From: Mycobacterium sp. 852002-50816_SCH5313054-b
Lineage (GTDB): Bacteria; Actinomycetota; Actinomycetes; Mycobacteriales; Mycobacteriaceae
Direction: 5' to 3'
Length of the DNA stretch: 64,000 nt
NCBI RefSeq assembly: GCF_001667185.1
Contig: NZ_LZIC01000076.1
Coordinates: forward strand, 62,001-126,000
Shown here: positions 1-8,193 of the stretch, piece by piece
How the letters are laid out: each line of letters starts with the position of its first letter
Position numbering within the stretch: position 1 is the stretch's first letter
The notes under the pieces: generated by a model
The model's input: only the letters and a program-made list of their open reading frames with translations
Told to the model about the DNA's origin: nothing
Databases searched by the model: none
Program-made: the position numbers and the translations under genes

Positions 1-455
1 TCACCGCGGTCGATGGCCTCGCCCAGCCGCACCCGCACCGCCGCGAACACCTCGCCGAAGCGCGACATCACGCGGGCGTTCAGGGCGGGATCGGCGGTCA
101 TGTCGGCCACCAGCCCGGGCAGGGCGGCGCGCACCACCGGGGTGGTGAACACGTCGCGGGTGGCCTCGATCATCATCCGGACGTCGGCGGCGATGTCGCC
201 CGCGGGGGCCTCCAGCGCGCTGGGCGCCGTCGGGAACGCCGCCTCGTGCACCAGCTCGGCCTTGCTCGACCATCGCCGGTACAGCGCCGATTTCGTGGTG
301 CCGGCGCGGTCGGCCACCGCGGCCAGGCTCAGGTTCGAATAGCCGATTTCCACAAGCAATTCCGCGGTCGCCGACAGGATGGCCGAGTCGATCCGCGGAT
401 CCCGGGGGCGCCCGGCCCCCGGGGCCTTGTCAAGGTAGGACGGTTCTGCTTTCAT
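1..455 (-). CDS. TetR family transcriptional regulator (C-terminus beyond left edge)
   Basis: The reverse strand reads from an ATG at 455 and is still open at base 1, so at least 151 N-terminal residues are present. It opens MKAEPSYLDKAPGAGRPRDP, followed by a TetR-type helix-turn-helix with the AGTTKSALYRRW recognition-helix signature near residues 45-57. The ligand-binding C-terminal domain is cut by the window edge. The gene is divergent from the phosphotransferase-like gene at 513. In M. tuberculosis a TetR gene (Rv3167c) sits in the same place beside Rv3168, so this is probably its counterpart. TetR proteins usually repress themselves and the divergent gene; that is inferred here. Confidence 0.9.
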   Translation of the reverse strand, partial: MKAEPSYLDKAPGAGRPRDPRIDSAILSATAELLVEIGYSNLSLAAVADRAGTTKSALYRRWSSKAELVHEAAFPTAPSALEAPAGDIAADVRMMIEATRDVFTTPVVRAALPGLVADMTADPALNARVMSRFGEVFAAVRVRLGEAIDRG

Positions 456-512
456 AACGCTACCTACCGTATCGTAATTGCCTCGCTGAAGTCTCTAGGA
501 ATGGAGGCACCC
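456..512. promoter_or_regulatory. Divergent promoter/operator region between tetR and phosphotransferase gene
   Basis: This 57-bp gap lies between divergent start codons. It contains the AT-richer segment ACGCTACCTACCGTATCGTA (456-475), unlike the GC-rich surroundings, with an imperfect symmetry around TACC/TACG. It is the natural site for the TetR operator and both promoters. No exact consensus was identified. Confidence 0.4.
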
Positions 513-1661
513 GTGTCCAATGAACCTGTGCTGGACAAAGTCGACCGACTGCAGCGGTCCAGCCGGGACGTCACCACGCTGCCCTGGGTGATGTCGCAAT
601 GGCTGTCGACCCTGCTCCCCGGCGGGGTCAAACCCGACATCACCGTGGAGAGCGGCGTCGACTCGACGGGCATGTCGTCGGAGACCATCATCCTGACCGC
701 CCGCTGGGAGCAGGACGGCCGGCCGGTCGAGCAGAAGCTGGTGGCCCGGGTGGCGCCGACCGCCGAGGACGTGCAGGTCTTCCCGACGTATCGGCTCGAC
801 CACCAATTCGAAGTGATCCGCAAGGTCGGCGAGCTCACCGACGTCCCCGTCCCGCGGGTGCGCTGGCTGGAGCCCACCGGTGACGTCCTGGGCACGCCGT
901 TCTTCGTGATGGATTACGTCGAGGGCGAGGTGCCGCCGGACGTCATGCCCTACACCTTCGGCGGCAATTGGTTCGCCGACGCGCCCCCCGAACGCCAGCG
1001 CGAACTGCAGGACGCCACGGTGGGGGTGCTGGCCAAGCTGCACTCGATCCCGGAGGCCGAGAACACATTTGGGTTCCTCGCCGCGGCAGACGGCGACACC
1101 GCGCTGCGCAAGCACTTCAACTGGGTGCGGGCCTGGTATGACTTCGCGGTGCCCGACATCGGCCGATCGCCCTTGCTGGAGCGGACTTTCGAGTGGCTGG
1201 AGGACAACTGGCCCCACGAGGCGGCCGCCCGCGAGCCCGTGCTGCTCTGGGGCGACGCGCGGGTCGGCAATGTGTTGTACCACGACTTCCAACCGGCGGC
1301 CGTGCTGGACTGGGAGATGGTGACGCTGGGGCCACGCGAGCTCGACGTCGCGTGGATGATCTACGCGCACATGGTCTTCCAAGAGCTGGCCGGGTTGGCA
1401 ACCCTGCCGGGCCTGCCCGACGTGATGCGTGAGGACGACGTGCGCGCCACCTACCGACAACTCAGCGGCGTCGACGTCGGCGACCTGCGCTGGTTTTACG
1501 TCTACTCGGGGGTGATGTGGGCGTGCGTGTTCATGCGCACCGGCGCGCGGCGGGTGCACTTCGGGGAAACCGAAAAGCCCGACGATGTCGAATCGCTGTT
1601 CTACCACGCCGGATTGATGCGCCGTTTAATCGGTGAGCGTCTCATCGGAGAGGATCAGTAA
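513..1661 (+). CDS. Phosphotransferase (APH/choline-kinase fold) family protein, Rv3168-like
   Basis: This is a 382-residue kinase-fold protein of the aminoglycoside phosphotransferase family. The ATP-binding N-lobe is followed by VMDYVEGEV (hinge region) and a catalytic loop LLWGDARVGN (W246, D248, N253), then AVLDWEM, which carries the metal-binding Asp. Classical enzymes have His-Gly-Asp in the loop; here Trp replaces His, which is seen in several actinobacterial members. GTG 513 is preferred because GGAGG lies five bases before it; the ATG at 501 has no spaced ribosome site. Its stop overlaps the next start by one base (TAATG), so the two are cotranslated. The substrate is unknown, and resistance function should not be assumed. 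Confidence 0.85.
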   Translation: MSNEPVLDKVDRLQRSSRDVTTLPWVMSQWLSTLLPGGVKPDITVESGVDSTGMSSETIILTARWEQDGRPVEQKLVARVAPTAEDVQVFPTYRLDHQFEVIRKVGELTDVPVPRVRWLEPTGDVLGTPFFVMDYVEGEVPPDVMPYTFGGNWFADAPPERQRELQDATVGVLAKLHSIPEAENTFGFLAAADGDTALRKHFNWVRAWYDFAVPDIGRSPLLERTFEWLEDNWPHEAAAREPVLLWGDARVGNVLYHDFQPAAVLDWEMVTLGPRELDVAWMIYAHMVFQELAGLATLPGLPDVMREDDVRATYRQLSGVDVGDLRWFYVYSGVMWACVFMRTGARRVHFGETEKPDDVESLFYHAGLMRRLIGERLIGEDQ

Positions 1662-2776
1662 TGCTCGGACCGCTGGACGAGTTTCCGGTACATCAGGTTC
1701 CCCACCCCATTGCGTGGGCGGGTTCCTCGGACCGCAACTTCTACGACCGCGCCTACTTCAACGCCCACGACCGCAGCGGCGACATCTTCGTCATCAGCGG
1801 CATCGGCTACTACCCCAACCTCGGCGTCAAGGACGCGTTCTTCCTCGTCAGGCGCGGGGACACCCAGACAGCGGTGCACCTGTCGGACGCGATCGACCAG
1901 GACCGGCTCAACCAGAACGTCAACGGCTATCGCATCGAGGTCAGCGAACCGCTGCGCAAACTGCGTTTGGTCCTCGACGAAACCGAGGGCATCGCAGCGG
2001 ATCTCACCTGGGAGGGCCTGTTCGACGTCGTCCAGGAGCAGCCGCACATCCTGCGCTCCGGCAACCGGGTGACGCTGAACGCCCAGCGGTTCGCCCAGCT
2101 CGGCAGCTGGAGCGGCCGCATCGCCGTCGACGGCGAGGAGATCACCGTCGACCCCGCGACCTGGCTCGGCAGCCGCGACCGGTCCTGGGGCCTCCGGCCC
2201 ATCGGCGAGCCCGCGCGGGCGGGCCGGCCCGCCGACCCACCCTTCGAGGGCATGTGGTGGCTCTACGTGCCGATGGCGTTCGACGAGTTCGCGATCGTGC
2301 TGATCATCCAGGAGGAGCCCAACGGGTTCCGCTCGCTCAACGACTGCACCCGGGTGTGGCGCGACGGCCGCGTCGAGCAGCTGGGCTGGCCGCGGGTCAA
2401 GATCCACTACCGGTCCGGCACCCGCATCCCGACCGGGGCGACGATCGACGCCACCGCCCCCGACGGCACGCCGGTCCACTTCGACGTCGAGTCCAAGCTG
2501 CCGGTGCCCATCCACGTCGGCGGCGGCTACGGCGGCGACTCGGACTGGCTGCACGGCATGTGGAAGGGCGAAAAGTTCGTCGAGCGGCTGACTTACGACA
2601 TGACCGACCCGGCCGTCGTCGCGCGGTCCGGCTTCGGCGTGATCGACCACGTGGGCCGCGCGGTGTGCCGCGACGGCGACGGCGATCCGGTCGAGGGCTG
2701 GGGCCTCTACGAGCATGGCGCGCTGGGCCGCCACGACCCGTCGGGCTTCAAGGACTGGCTGACGGTGGCGCCCTAG
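1661..2776 (+). CDS. Conserved mycobacterial protein, Rv3169-like
   Basis: This 371-residue protein starts at the ATG that overlaps the preceding stop codon. It is rich in aromatic residues and beta-strand-like segments (GDIFVISGIGYYPN, SWGLRPIGEP, WWLYVPM) and has no signal peptide or membrane segment. It resembles the actinobacterial family represented by Rv3169, a two-lobed beta-barrel reminiscent of CrtC/AttH-like lipocalin folds. It is consistently coupled to the phosphotransferase-like gene, which suggests a shared pathway, possibly modification of a lipid-like substrate. The biochemical role is not known. Confidence 0.75.
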   Translation: MLGPLDEFPVHQVPHPIAWAGSSDRNFYDRAYFNAHDRSGDIFVISGIGYYPNLGVKDAFFLVRRGDTQTAVHLSDAIDQDRLNQNVNGYRIEVSEPLRKLRLVLDETEGIAADLTWEGLFDVVQEQPHILRSGNRVTLNAQRFAQLGSWSGRIAVDGEEITVDPATWLGSRDRSWGLRPIGEPARAGRPADPPFEGMWWLYVPMAFDEFAIVLIIQEEPNGFRSLNDCTRVWRDGRVEQLGWPRVKIHYRSGTRIPTGATIDATAPDGTPVHFDVESKLPVPIHVGGGYGGDSDWLHGMWKGEKFVERLTYDMTDPAVVARSGFGVIDHVGRAVCRDGDGDPVEGWGLYEHGALGRHDPSGFKDWLTVAP

Positions 2777-2788
2777 GGCTTTCCGGGC

Positions 2789-3775
2789 CTATCCCAACTC
2801 GTCCACGATCTCCGACAGCGTCTGCAGGTGGATCGGTGAGGGCTGATAGAGGCACACGGTGTCCGAGACCCCGTCGACGCGATCGCGGATGTGTGCGGCG
2901 ATTTCCTTCGGGGTGCCGCAGGCCGCGATGGTGTGCAGCACCTCGTCGTCGATCAGCCCGCCCATCTCCTGCCAGCGGCCCTGCTTGGACATCGCGTTGA
3001 GTTCGGGCTGCAGGTCCTCCCAGCCGTGCGCGGCCAGCACCGGCCGGTACGCCGGCGTCGACCCGTAAAACCCAAGCAGCCGCCGCGTGGCGTCGTGATC
3101 CTCCGCGTCCGAGCCCGCCGAGACGATGATCTCGGGAATGACGACAAACTCCCCGGGCCGGCGGCCACCGGCCCGCAGGCCGTCGCGCACCGCCGGCATG
3201 GTGGCGTCGCGCAGGAACCGCTTGGTGCCGAACGGCATCACCAACAGGCCGTCGGCGTGCTCGGCGGTGGCGCGGGTCAGCCGCGGACCGAGCGCCCCGA
3301 CATAGATCGGCGGCGGGCCATAGGGATTGGGACCGGGGCTGAAGGTCGGCGTCATCAGTGTGTGCCGGTAGTAGTCGCCGCGAAAGTCCAAGCGGCCGCC
3401 CGTTTTCCAGGCCTCGAAGATCGCACGGAGGGCCGCGATCAGTTCGGTCATGCGGGCCACCGGGTGCTCGAACTGGGCGCCGAATCGCTTCTCGATCTGC
3501 GGGCGGATCTGGGTGCCCAGGCCGAGGAAGAATCGGCCCTCGCTCAGCAGCTGGTGATCGTTGGCCTGGTGCGCCAGGTGTATCGGGTTGCGCGGAAAGG
3601 CGATGGCCACATTGGTCATCAGGTCCAGCCCGCCCACCGTGGCGGCCAGCGCCAGCGGAGCGAACACGTCGTGCTGGCCCTCGAAGGTGGCCACACCGCT
3701 GGCCCCCGCGTCGCGCAGGGCCCGCGCCCGCTCGGCCGCATCCACCGGCCCGTACAACGCGGTGAAGATCTTCAT
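2789..3775 (-). CDS. F420-dependent LLM-class oxidoreductase
   Basis: This 328-residue luciferase-like monooxygenase-fold protein carries the class landmarks: an N-terminal TALYGPVDAAERARALRDAG strand-helix, NVAIAFPRNP, the LSEGRFFLGLGTQIRPQIEKRF motif typical of mycobacterial F420-dependent members, and GPPPIYVGALGP. Such enzymes use reduced coenzyme F420 to transfer hydride to cell-envelope lipids or xenobiotics; the substrate here is unknown. It is convergent with the Rv3169-like gene and divergent from aofH. It interrupts the Rv3169-aofH adjacency remembered from M. tuberculosis, so it may be an insertion in this lineage or a loss in the other. Confidence 0.85.
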   Translation of the reverse strand: MKIFTALYGPVDAAERARALRDAGASGVATFEGQHDVFAPLALAATVGGLDLMTNVAIAFPRNPIHLAHQANDHQLLSEGRFFLGLGTQIRPQIEKRFGAQFEHPVARMTELIAALRAIFEAWKTGGRLDFRGDYYRHTLMTPTFSPGPNPYGPPPIYVGALGPRLTRATAEHADGLLVMPFGTKRFLRDATMPAVRDGLRAGGRRPGEFVVIPEIIVSAGSDAEDHDATRRLLGFYGSTPAYRPVLAAHGWEDLQPELNAMSKQGRWQEMGGLIDDEVLHTIAACGTPKEIAAHIRDRVDGVSDTVCLYQPSPIHLQTLSEIVDELG

Positions 3776-3854
3776 CTGGCTACCTGAGCACCTACTTAGA
3801 CGGGCAATGGAAATTTATCGTACGAAATCGTCAAAATGCGGTTGACTAGGGGAC

Positions 3855-5201
3855 GTGACGAAGCCGCCGCCGGTTGTCGACGTGGTCGTGGTCGGTGCCG
3901 GCTTTGCCGGGCTGTCCGCGGCGCGCGAGCTGACGCGCCAAGGGCATGACGTGCTGGTGTTCGAGGGCCGCGACCGGGTCGGCGGCCGGTCGTTCACCGG
4001 CAGCGTCGCCGGGCTGCCCGCCGACCTGGGCGGCACCTTCGTCGGCCCGACGCAGGACGCCGTGCTGGCGCTGGCCGCCGAACTTCAGGTCCCGACGATC
4101 CCGACCCACCACGACGGCAAGAACGTGATCCACTGGCGCGGCTGGGCGCGTCCCTACCGCGGCACCATCCCCAAGCTTTCGCTGACCGGCTTGCTCGACA
4201 TCGGCCGGCTCCGTTGGCAATTCGAGAGGATCGCCCGCAGTGTCCCGGTGGCGGAGCCGTGGGGCGCGCGTCGCGCGCGCGAGCTGGACGACATGTCGCT
4301 GGGCGGCTGGCTGCGCTCGGTGCGCGCCAGCGCCTCCTCGCACGACCTGATGGCCATCGTGGCCCGGGTGACCTGGGGCTGCGAACCCGACGAGGTGTCG
4401 ATGCTGCACGCCGCCCGCTACGTGCACGCCGCAGGGGGCCTGGACCCGCTGCTCGACGTCGAAAACGGCGCCCAGCAGGACCGCTTCCCCGGCGGTACCC
4501 AGCAGATCGCCGAGGCGGCGGCCGCCGAGCTGGGCGCGCGCGTGGTCCTGAACGCGCCGGTCCGCCGTATCGAGCGGCACGGCTCGGGGGTCACGGTGAC
4601 GACCGACGCCGGTTCGGCCGAGGCCGGCTTCGTCATCGTCGCCGTCCCGCCGGCCCATCGGGCATCGATAGAGTTCGTTCCCCCGCTGCCCGACGAGTAC
4701 GAGCAGCTCGCCCGCAATTGGCCGCAGGGCCGGCTCAGCAAGGCCTACGCGGCCTACGAGACTCCGTTCTGGCGGGCCGACGGGTTCTCCGGGCAGGCGC
4801 TTTCCGACCAGGGCCCGGTGTTCATCACCTTCGACGTCAGCCCGCACGCCGACGGGCCGGGCATCCTGATGGGATTCGTCGACGCCCGCGCCTTCGACTC
4901 GCTGCCCTCCGAACAGCGCCGCCGTGACGCGCTGCGCTGCTTCGCGTCGCTGTTCGGGGACGAAGCGCTCAAGCCGCTCGACTATGTCGACCAGCGTTGG
5001 GGCGCAGAGCACTTCGCACCGGGCGGCCCGACGGCGGCGGTACCGCCGGGGTCGTGGACACGGTTCGGGCCATGGCTGCGCGAGCCGGTCGGGCCGATCC
5101 ACTGGGCCGGTACCGAGACCGCGGACGAGTGGACCGGCTTCCTCGACGGCGCCGTGCGGTCCGGCCAGCGGGCGGCCGCGGAGATCACCGCCCGGCTCTG
5201 A
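3855..5201 (+). CDS. aofH: Flavin-containing monoamine oxidase AofH
   Basis: This 448-residue FAD amine oxidase has the same length as remembered M. tuberculosis AofH (Rv3170). The dinucleotide fold VVVVGAGFAGLSAARE begins at residue 10, followed by the EGRDRVGGRS FAD-ribose motif. The C-terminal GPIHWAGTETADEWTGFLDG segment is the usual second FAD-binding region of monoamine oxidases. The enzyme would deaminate amines to aldehydes with release of hydrogen peroxide; the physiological substrate is unknown. GTG 3855 is the start. The conserved N-terminal fold immediately after it supports this. The downstream hydrolase gene is convergent, with only six bases between the ends. Confidence 0.92.
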   Translation: MTKPPPVVDVVVVGAGFAGLSAARELTRQGHDVLVFEGRDRVGGRSFTGSVAGLPADLGGTFVGPTQDAVLALAAELQVPTIPTHHDGKNVIHWRGWARPYRGTIPKLSLTGLLDIGRLRWQFERIARSVPVAEPWGARRARELDDMSLGGWLRSVRASASSHDLMAIVARVTWGCEPDEVSMLHAARYVHAAGGLDPLLDVENGAQQDRFPGGTQQIAEAAAAELGARVVLNAPVRRIERHGSGVTVTTDAGSAEAGFVIVAVPPAHRASIEFVPPLPDEYEQLARNWPQGRLSKAYAAYETPFWRADGFSGQALSDQGPVFITFDVSPHADGPGILMGFVDARAFDSLPSEQRRRDALRCFASLFGDEALKPLDYVDQRWGAEHFAPGGPTAAVPPGSWTRFGPWLREPVGPIHWAGTETADEWTGFLDGAVRSGQRAAAEITARL

Positions 5202-5207
5202 GCTTCG

Positions 5208-6173
5208 CTATGAGCTGATCCGGCGCATCCGCGCGTCGTGGGTCACCGATTCCACCAGACCCCGCAGGTGCCGGTTCACCTCGCGCGGGTGTTCCAGCAT
5301 CGAGCAGTGGCCGCCGGGCAGCTCGACGAGGCCGACGACGTTGGGCGCGGTGCGCGCGATCCTGCGGGACTGGCCGATCGGCGTGAGGCGGTCGCGCTCG
5401 CTGCCGATGACCAGGGTCGGCACCGTCAACCCGTCCAAGGCGAGATGCCGCGACCCCAACGCGTCGACGAGCATCTTGGCGCAGCCGCCGCGCCCGGCCG
5501 GCGGGGTCTGCGCGAACAGCTCGTAGACGACCCGCGCGGCGCCCGGGTCGGCGTCCTTTCCGACCGCCAGCGCCGCGACCACGTAGCGGCTCGGGATCCG
5601 CGCCGCGGCCGGCAGGGGGAACCCGCCGAACGTGGTGATCAGACCCCGGGCCGCCAGGACCCTTGCCGTCGAAAGTTCGCGCGGCACCGACAGCAGTTTC
5701 ACCTGTCGCACCAGATCCCCGGTGGTGGTGTTGATCAGCGCGACCGCGTCGGCGCGTCGACGGACCTTGTCGCGATAGTGTGCCGACCATGCGGCGATGG
5801 CGATGCCGCCCATCGAATGCCCGGCCAGCACAGCGCGCTCGCGTGGCGCCAATGTCGCCTCGAGCACCGAATCCAGGTCTGCCGCAAGGTGTTCCAGGCT
5901 GTAGCCGCCGCGCCGTGGAACGCCACTTTGCCCGTGGCCGCGATGGTCGAAGGCGATGACCCGGTAGTCGGTCGCCAGGTCCGAGATCTGGTGGGCCCAG
6001 GCCCGGATCGCGCAGGTGATCCCGTGCGTGAACACGATCGGATAACCCTCGGGCGGCCCGAAAATCTCTGCATGCAGCGCGGTTCCGTCGGCCCCTCGCA
6101 CGGTCAGGGTGCGGCTTGGCGGCAGATCGTCGGGGAGCCGCTCACGTGTTGGATTCGATGACACAGCACTCAT
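5208..6173 (-). CDS. Alpha/beta hydrolase (Hpx-like, Rv3171c counterpart)
   Basis: This alpha/beta hydrolase of about 321 residues is counted from ATG 6173 (MSAVSSNPTRE); a further 12 codons upstream look non-coding. It shows an oxyanion region FTHGITC, the nucleophile elbow GHSMGG, a DHRGHGQSG loop, a late acid in SERDRLTP and a C-terminal catalytic His in GGHCSMLEHP. Annotation as non-heme haloperoxidase (hpx) is traditional for the M. tuberculosis counterpart next to aofH, but the reaction is more likely ester hydrolysis; the substrate is unknown. Confidence 0.85.
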   Translation of the reverse strand: MSAVSSNPTRERLPDDLPPSRTLTVRGADGTALHAEIFGPPEGYPIVFTHGITCAIRAWAHQISDLATDYRVIAFDHRGHGQSGVPRRGGYSLEHLAADLDSVLEATLAPRERAVLAGHSMGGIAIAAWSAHYRDKVRRRADAVALINTTTGDLVRQVKLLSVPRELSTARVLAARGLITTFGGFPLPAAARIPSRYVVAALAVGKDADPGAARVVYELFAQTPPAGRGGCAKMLVDALGSRHLALDGLTVPTLVIGSERDRLTPIGQSRRIARTAPNVVGLVELPGGHCSMLEHPREVNRHLRGLVESVTHDARMRRISS

Positions 6174-6322
6174 CGCCGCCCCCCTTCGAACGCGGCCACA
6201 TCGCCGCACTCAGGATGTAGGCGAAGTGTAGCCCGCACTCAACAATGAACTGGTGAAAACGGCCCATTACGCACCGCGGATTTGGGCACGATCGTGCAAC
6301 AACTTGTGAGACGCTGTCAGCC

Positions 6323-7687
6323 GTGTACCCGATGTCCCGTCGGGAGTTTCTCGCGGCCACGACAAGCCTGGCCGGCGGGCTGACGGCCGCCTGCGCGTCG
6401 GGTCCCCCGCCCACAGCTGACACCCCGCCGGACACCAAGTCGGTGCTCGTCGTCGGCGCCGGCATGGCGGGCCTGGCGGCCGCGCGCAGCCTTGCCGACG
6501 CGGGATGGCCGGTGCGCGTCATCGAGGCACGCGACCGTATCGGCGGGCGGGTGCACACGGACCGCGACTGGGGCGTGCCGCTGGAGATGGGGGCGTCCTG
6601 GATCCACGGCACGACGGACAATCCGCTGATGGAGCTCGCCCAAAAGGCGCGGGCCCAGCTCGTCGCCACCGACTACTACGGGTGGGCGAAGCTTGCGGTC
6701 GATCCGCGACTGCCGCCGCTTCAGTACGACCCGGAAACCTGGCGCACCTTCGTCAGCCGGGCTAGGGGACACGTCGACGGCGGCAGCCTCGGCGCCGCGG
6801 TGGACGCGGCGGCCTCCCGCGCGGAGCTCTCCGATTCCGACCGGGCTCAGTTGGGTTTCTACGTCACCACCGAGATCGAGGACGAATACGCCGTCGGCGC
6901 GGATCAGCTGTCCGCCAACACCTTTGACCACGGCGACTACGCCGACGGCGACCAGGACGTGATCACCAACGGCTACGACGCATTGCCCCGGCTCCTCGCC
7001 GAGGGCCTGCAGATCCAGCTGAGGACGGCGGCCACCGTGATCGCGCGACGCGACAGCTCGGTCATCGTGCGCACCAAGGACCGCTCGTTCGAGGGACCCG
7101 CGGCGATCGTCACGGTGCCGCTGGGCGTCCTGAAATCCGGTGCGATCGCCTTCGATCCGCCGCTCCCCGACCCGCATCTGCGCGCGGTGAACGCGCTCGG
7201 CTTCGGCGTCCTGTCCAAGAGCTTCTTCCGTTTCAGCCGGCGCAGCTGGGACGTCGAGAACGCCTTCTACCAGTACATCGGCGCCGAGCCGGACGTGTGG
7301 ACGCAATGGTTCAGCCTGCCGAGCGCCGCGGGCCCAATCATGTTGGCGTTCAACGCCGGTGACCGCGGCCGCTGGGTGGAGTCGGCGTCCCCCAAGGAGC
7401 TGATGGCCAGCGCCGTGCCCATCGCCCGCCGGCTGCTCGGCGCCGACGTCTCGCCGGTCGAGGTCCGGAGCTCGAATTGGGCCGCGGACCCGTATGCGCT
7501 CGGCTCGTATTCGTTCCATGCCCCCGGTTCAGGCCTGAGCGACCGGCGCCGGCTGGCCGAACCGATCGGCGACCGGCTTTACCTGGCGGGCGAGGCCGTG
7601 GGCGTCAACAATCCGGGCACCGTGACCGGCGCCGTGGTCAGTGGCCGCCACGCCGCCGCCCAATTGATGCACCAATTGGGCGGCTGA
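6323..7687 (+). CDS. Tat-exported lipoprotein flavin amine/polyamine oxidase
   Basis: This protein of about 454 residues has an N-terminal twin-arginine signal (SRREFL) followed directly by the lipobox-like LTAAC, predicting a folded, FAD-loaded lipoprotein anchored outside the membrane. The FAD fold VLVVGAGMAGLAAARS and EARDRIGGRV follow, then GASWIHGTTDNPL, typical of polyamine oxidases, and the C-terminal LYLAGEAVGVNNPGTVTGAV. GTG 6323 and ATG 6332 are both possible starts; neither has a clear ribosome site. It may oxidise polyamines or cell-surface amines. It is a second, distinct amine oxidase beside aofH, in a different cell compartment. Confidence 0.85.
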   Translation: MYPMSRREFLAATTSLAGGLTAACASGPPPTADTPPDTKSVLVVGAGMAGLAAARSLADAGWPVRVIEARDRIGGRVHTDRDWGVPLEMGASWIHGTTDNPLMELAQKARAQLVATDYYGWAKLAVDPRLPPLQYDPETWRTFVSRARGHVDGGSLGAAVDAAASRAELSDSDRAQLGFYVTTEIEDEYAVGADQLSANTFDHGDYADGDQDVITNGYDALPRLLAEGLQIQLRTAATVIARRDSSVIVRTKDRSFEGPAAIVTVPLGVLKSGAIAFDPPLPDPHLRAVNALGFGVLSKSFFRFSRRSWDVENAFYQYIGAEPDVWTQWFSLPSAAGPIMLAFNAGDRGRWVESASPKELMASAVPIARRLLGADVSPVEVRSSNWAADPYALGSYSFHAPGSGLSDRRRLAEPIGDRLYLAGEAVGVNNPGTVTGAVVSGRHAAAQLMHQLGG

Positions 7688-7693
7688 CGATCG

Positions 7694-8131
7694 CTACGCG
7701 TGCTCCAGCGCCTTGGCGCAGGCGGCGAGGATGGCGTCAAAGCTGTTGCGCAGCAGCCGATGGCTGATCGCCTCCAACAGCTTTCCCCCGGCCCATGCCG
7801 GATGGGTGTAGTTCGTCAGCCAGTCCACGGCGGTGCCATCTTTTGCGGCGGTGAACGTCAGCGTGCCGCCATCGTGGTTGAACGGCGGGAAGGATCGGAT
7901 GATGAGATACGAGTAGGTGTGCGGCCGGTCGTAGGCCGTGATCTCCTCGCGGAACCACATGCCCACCCCGACCACCTCGCGCAGGGCGCCCGCACCGTGC
8001 CCGGGCGAATCCTTAGCGTAACCGGCTTTCAGCGCCAGCGGGGCGGCGGCCAGGTTCGCCGGGTCGGCCAGCCAGTCGAAGACCCGTTCTGCCGGCGCGG
8101 CGATCGTTCGTTCCAAGGAAATCTGGACCAT
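7694..8131 (-). CDS. SRPBCC (polyketide cyclase/START-like) protein
   Basis: This protein of 145 residues starts at ATG 8131 (MVQISLERTIAAPAERVFDW), the usual opening of mycobacterial SRPBCC proteins, with a helix-grip fold expected throughout (GGTLTFTAAKDGTAVDW strands and a long C-terminal helix). These proteins bind hydrophobic ligands; no catalytic motif is evident. It ends six bases from the convergent amine oxidase gene and is divergent from the AraC gene at 8194. Confidence 0.8.
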   Translation of the reverse strand: MVQISLERTIAAPAERVFDWLADPANLAAAPLALKAGYAKDSPGHGAGALREVVGVGMWFREEITAYDRPHTYSYLIIRSFPPFNHDGGTLTFTAAKDGTAVDWLTNYTHPAWAGGKLLEAISHRLLRNSFDAILAACAKALEHA

Positions 8132-8193
8132 CCCGCACATGCTAGTCGCCGTTGCATCGCACATACTTGGGTAGCGTCAACGGACGGTAGCCG

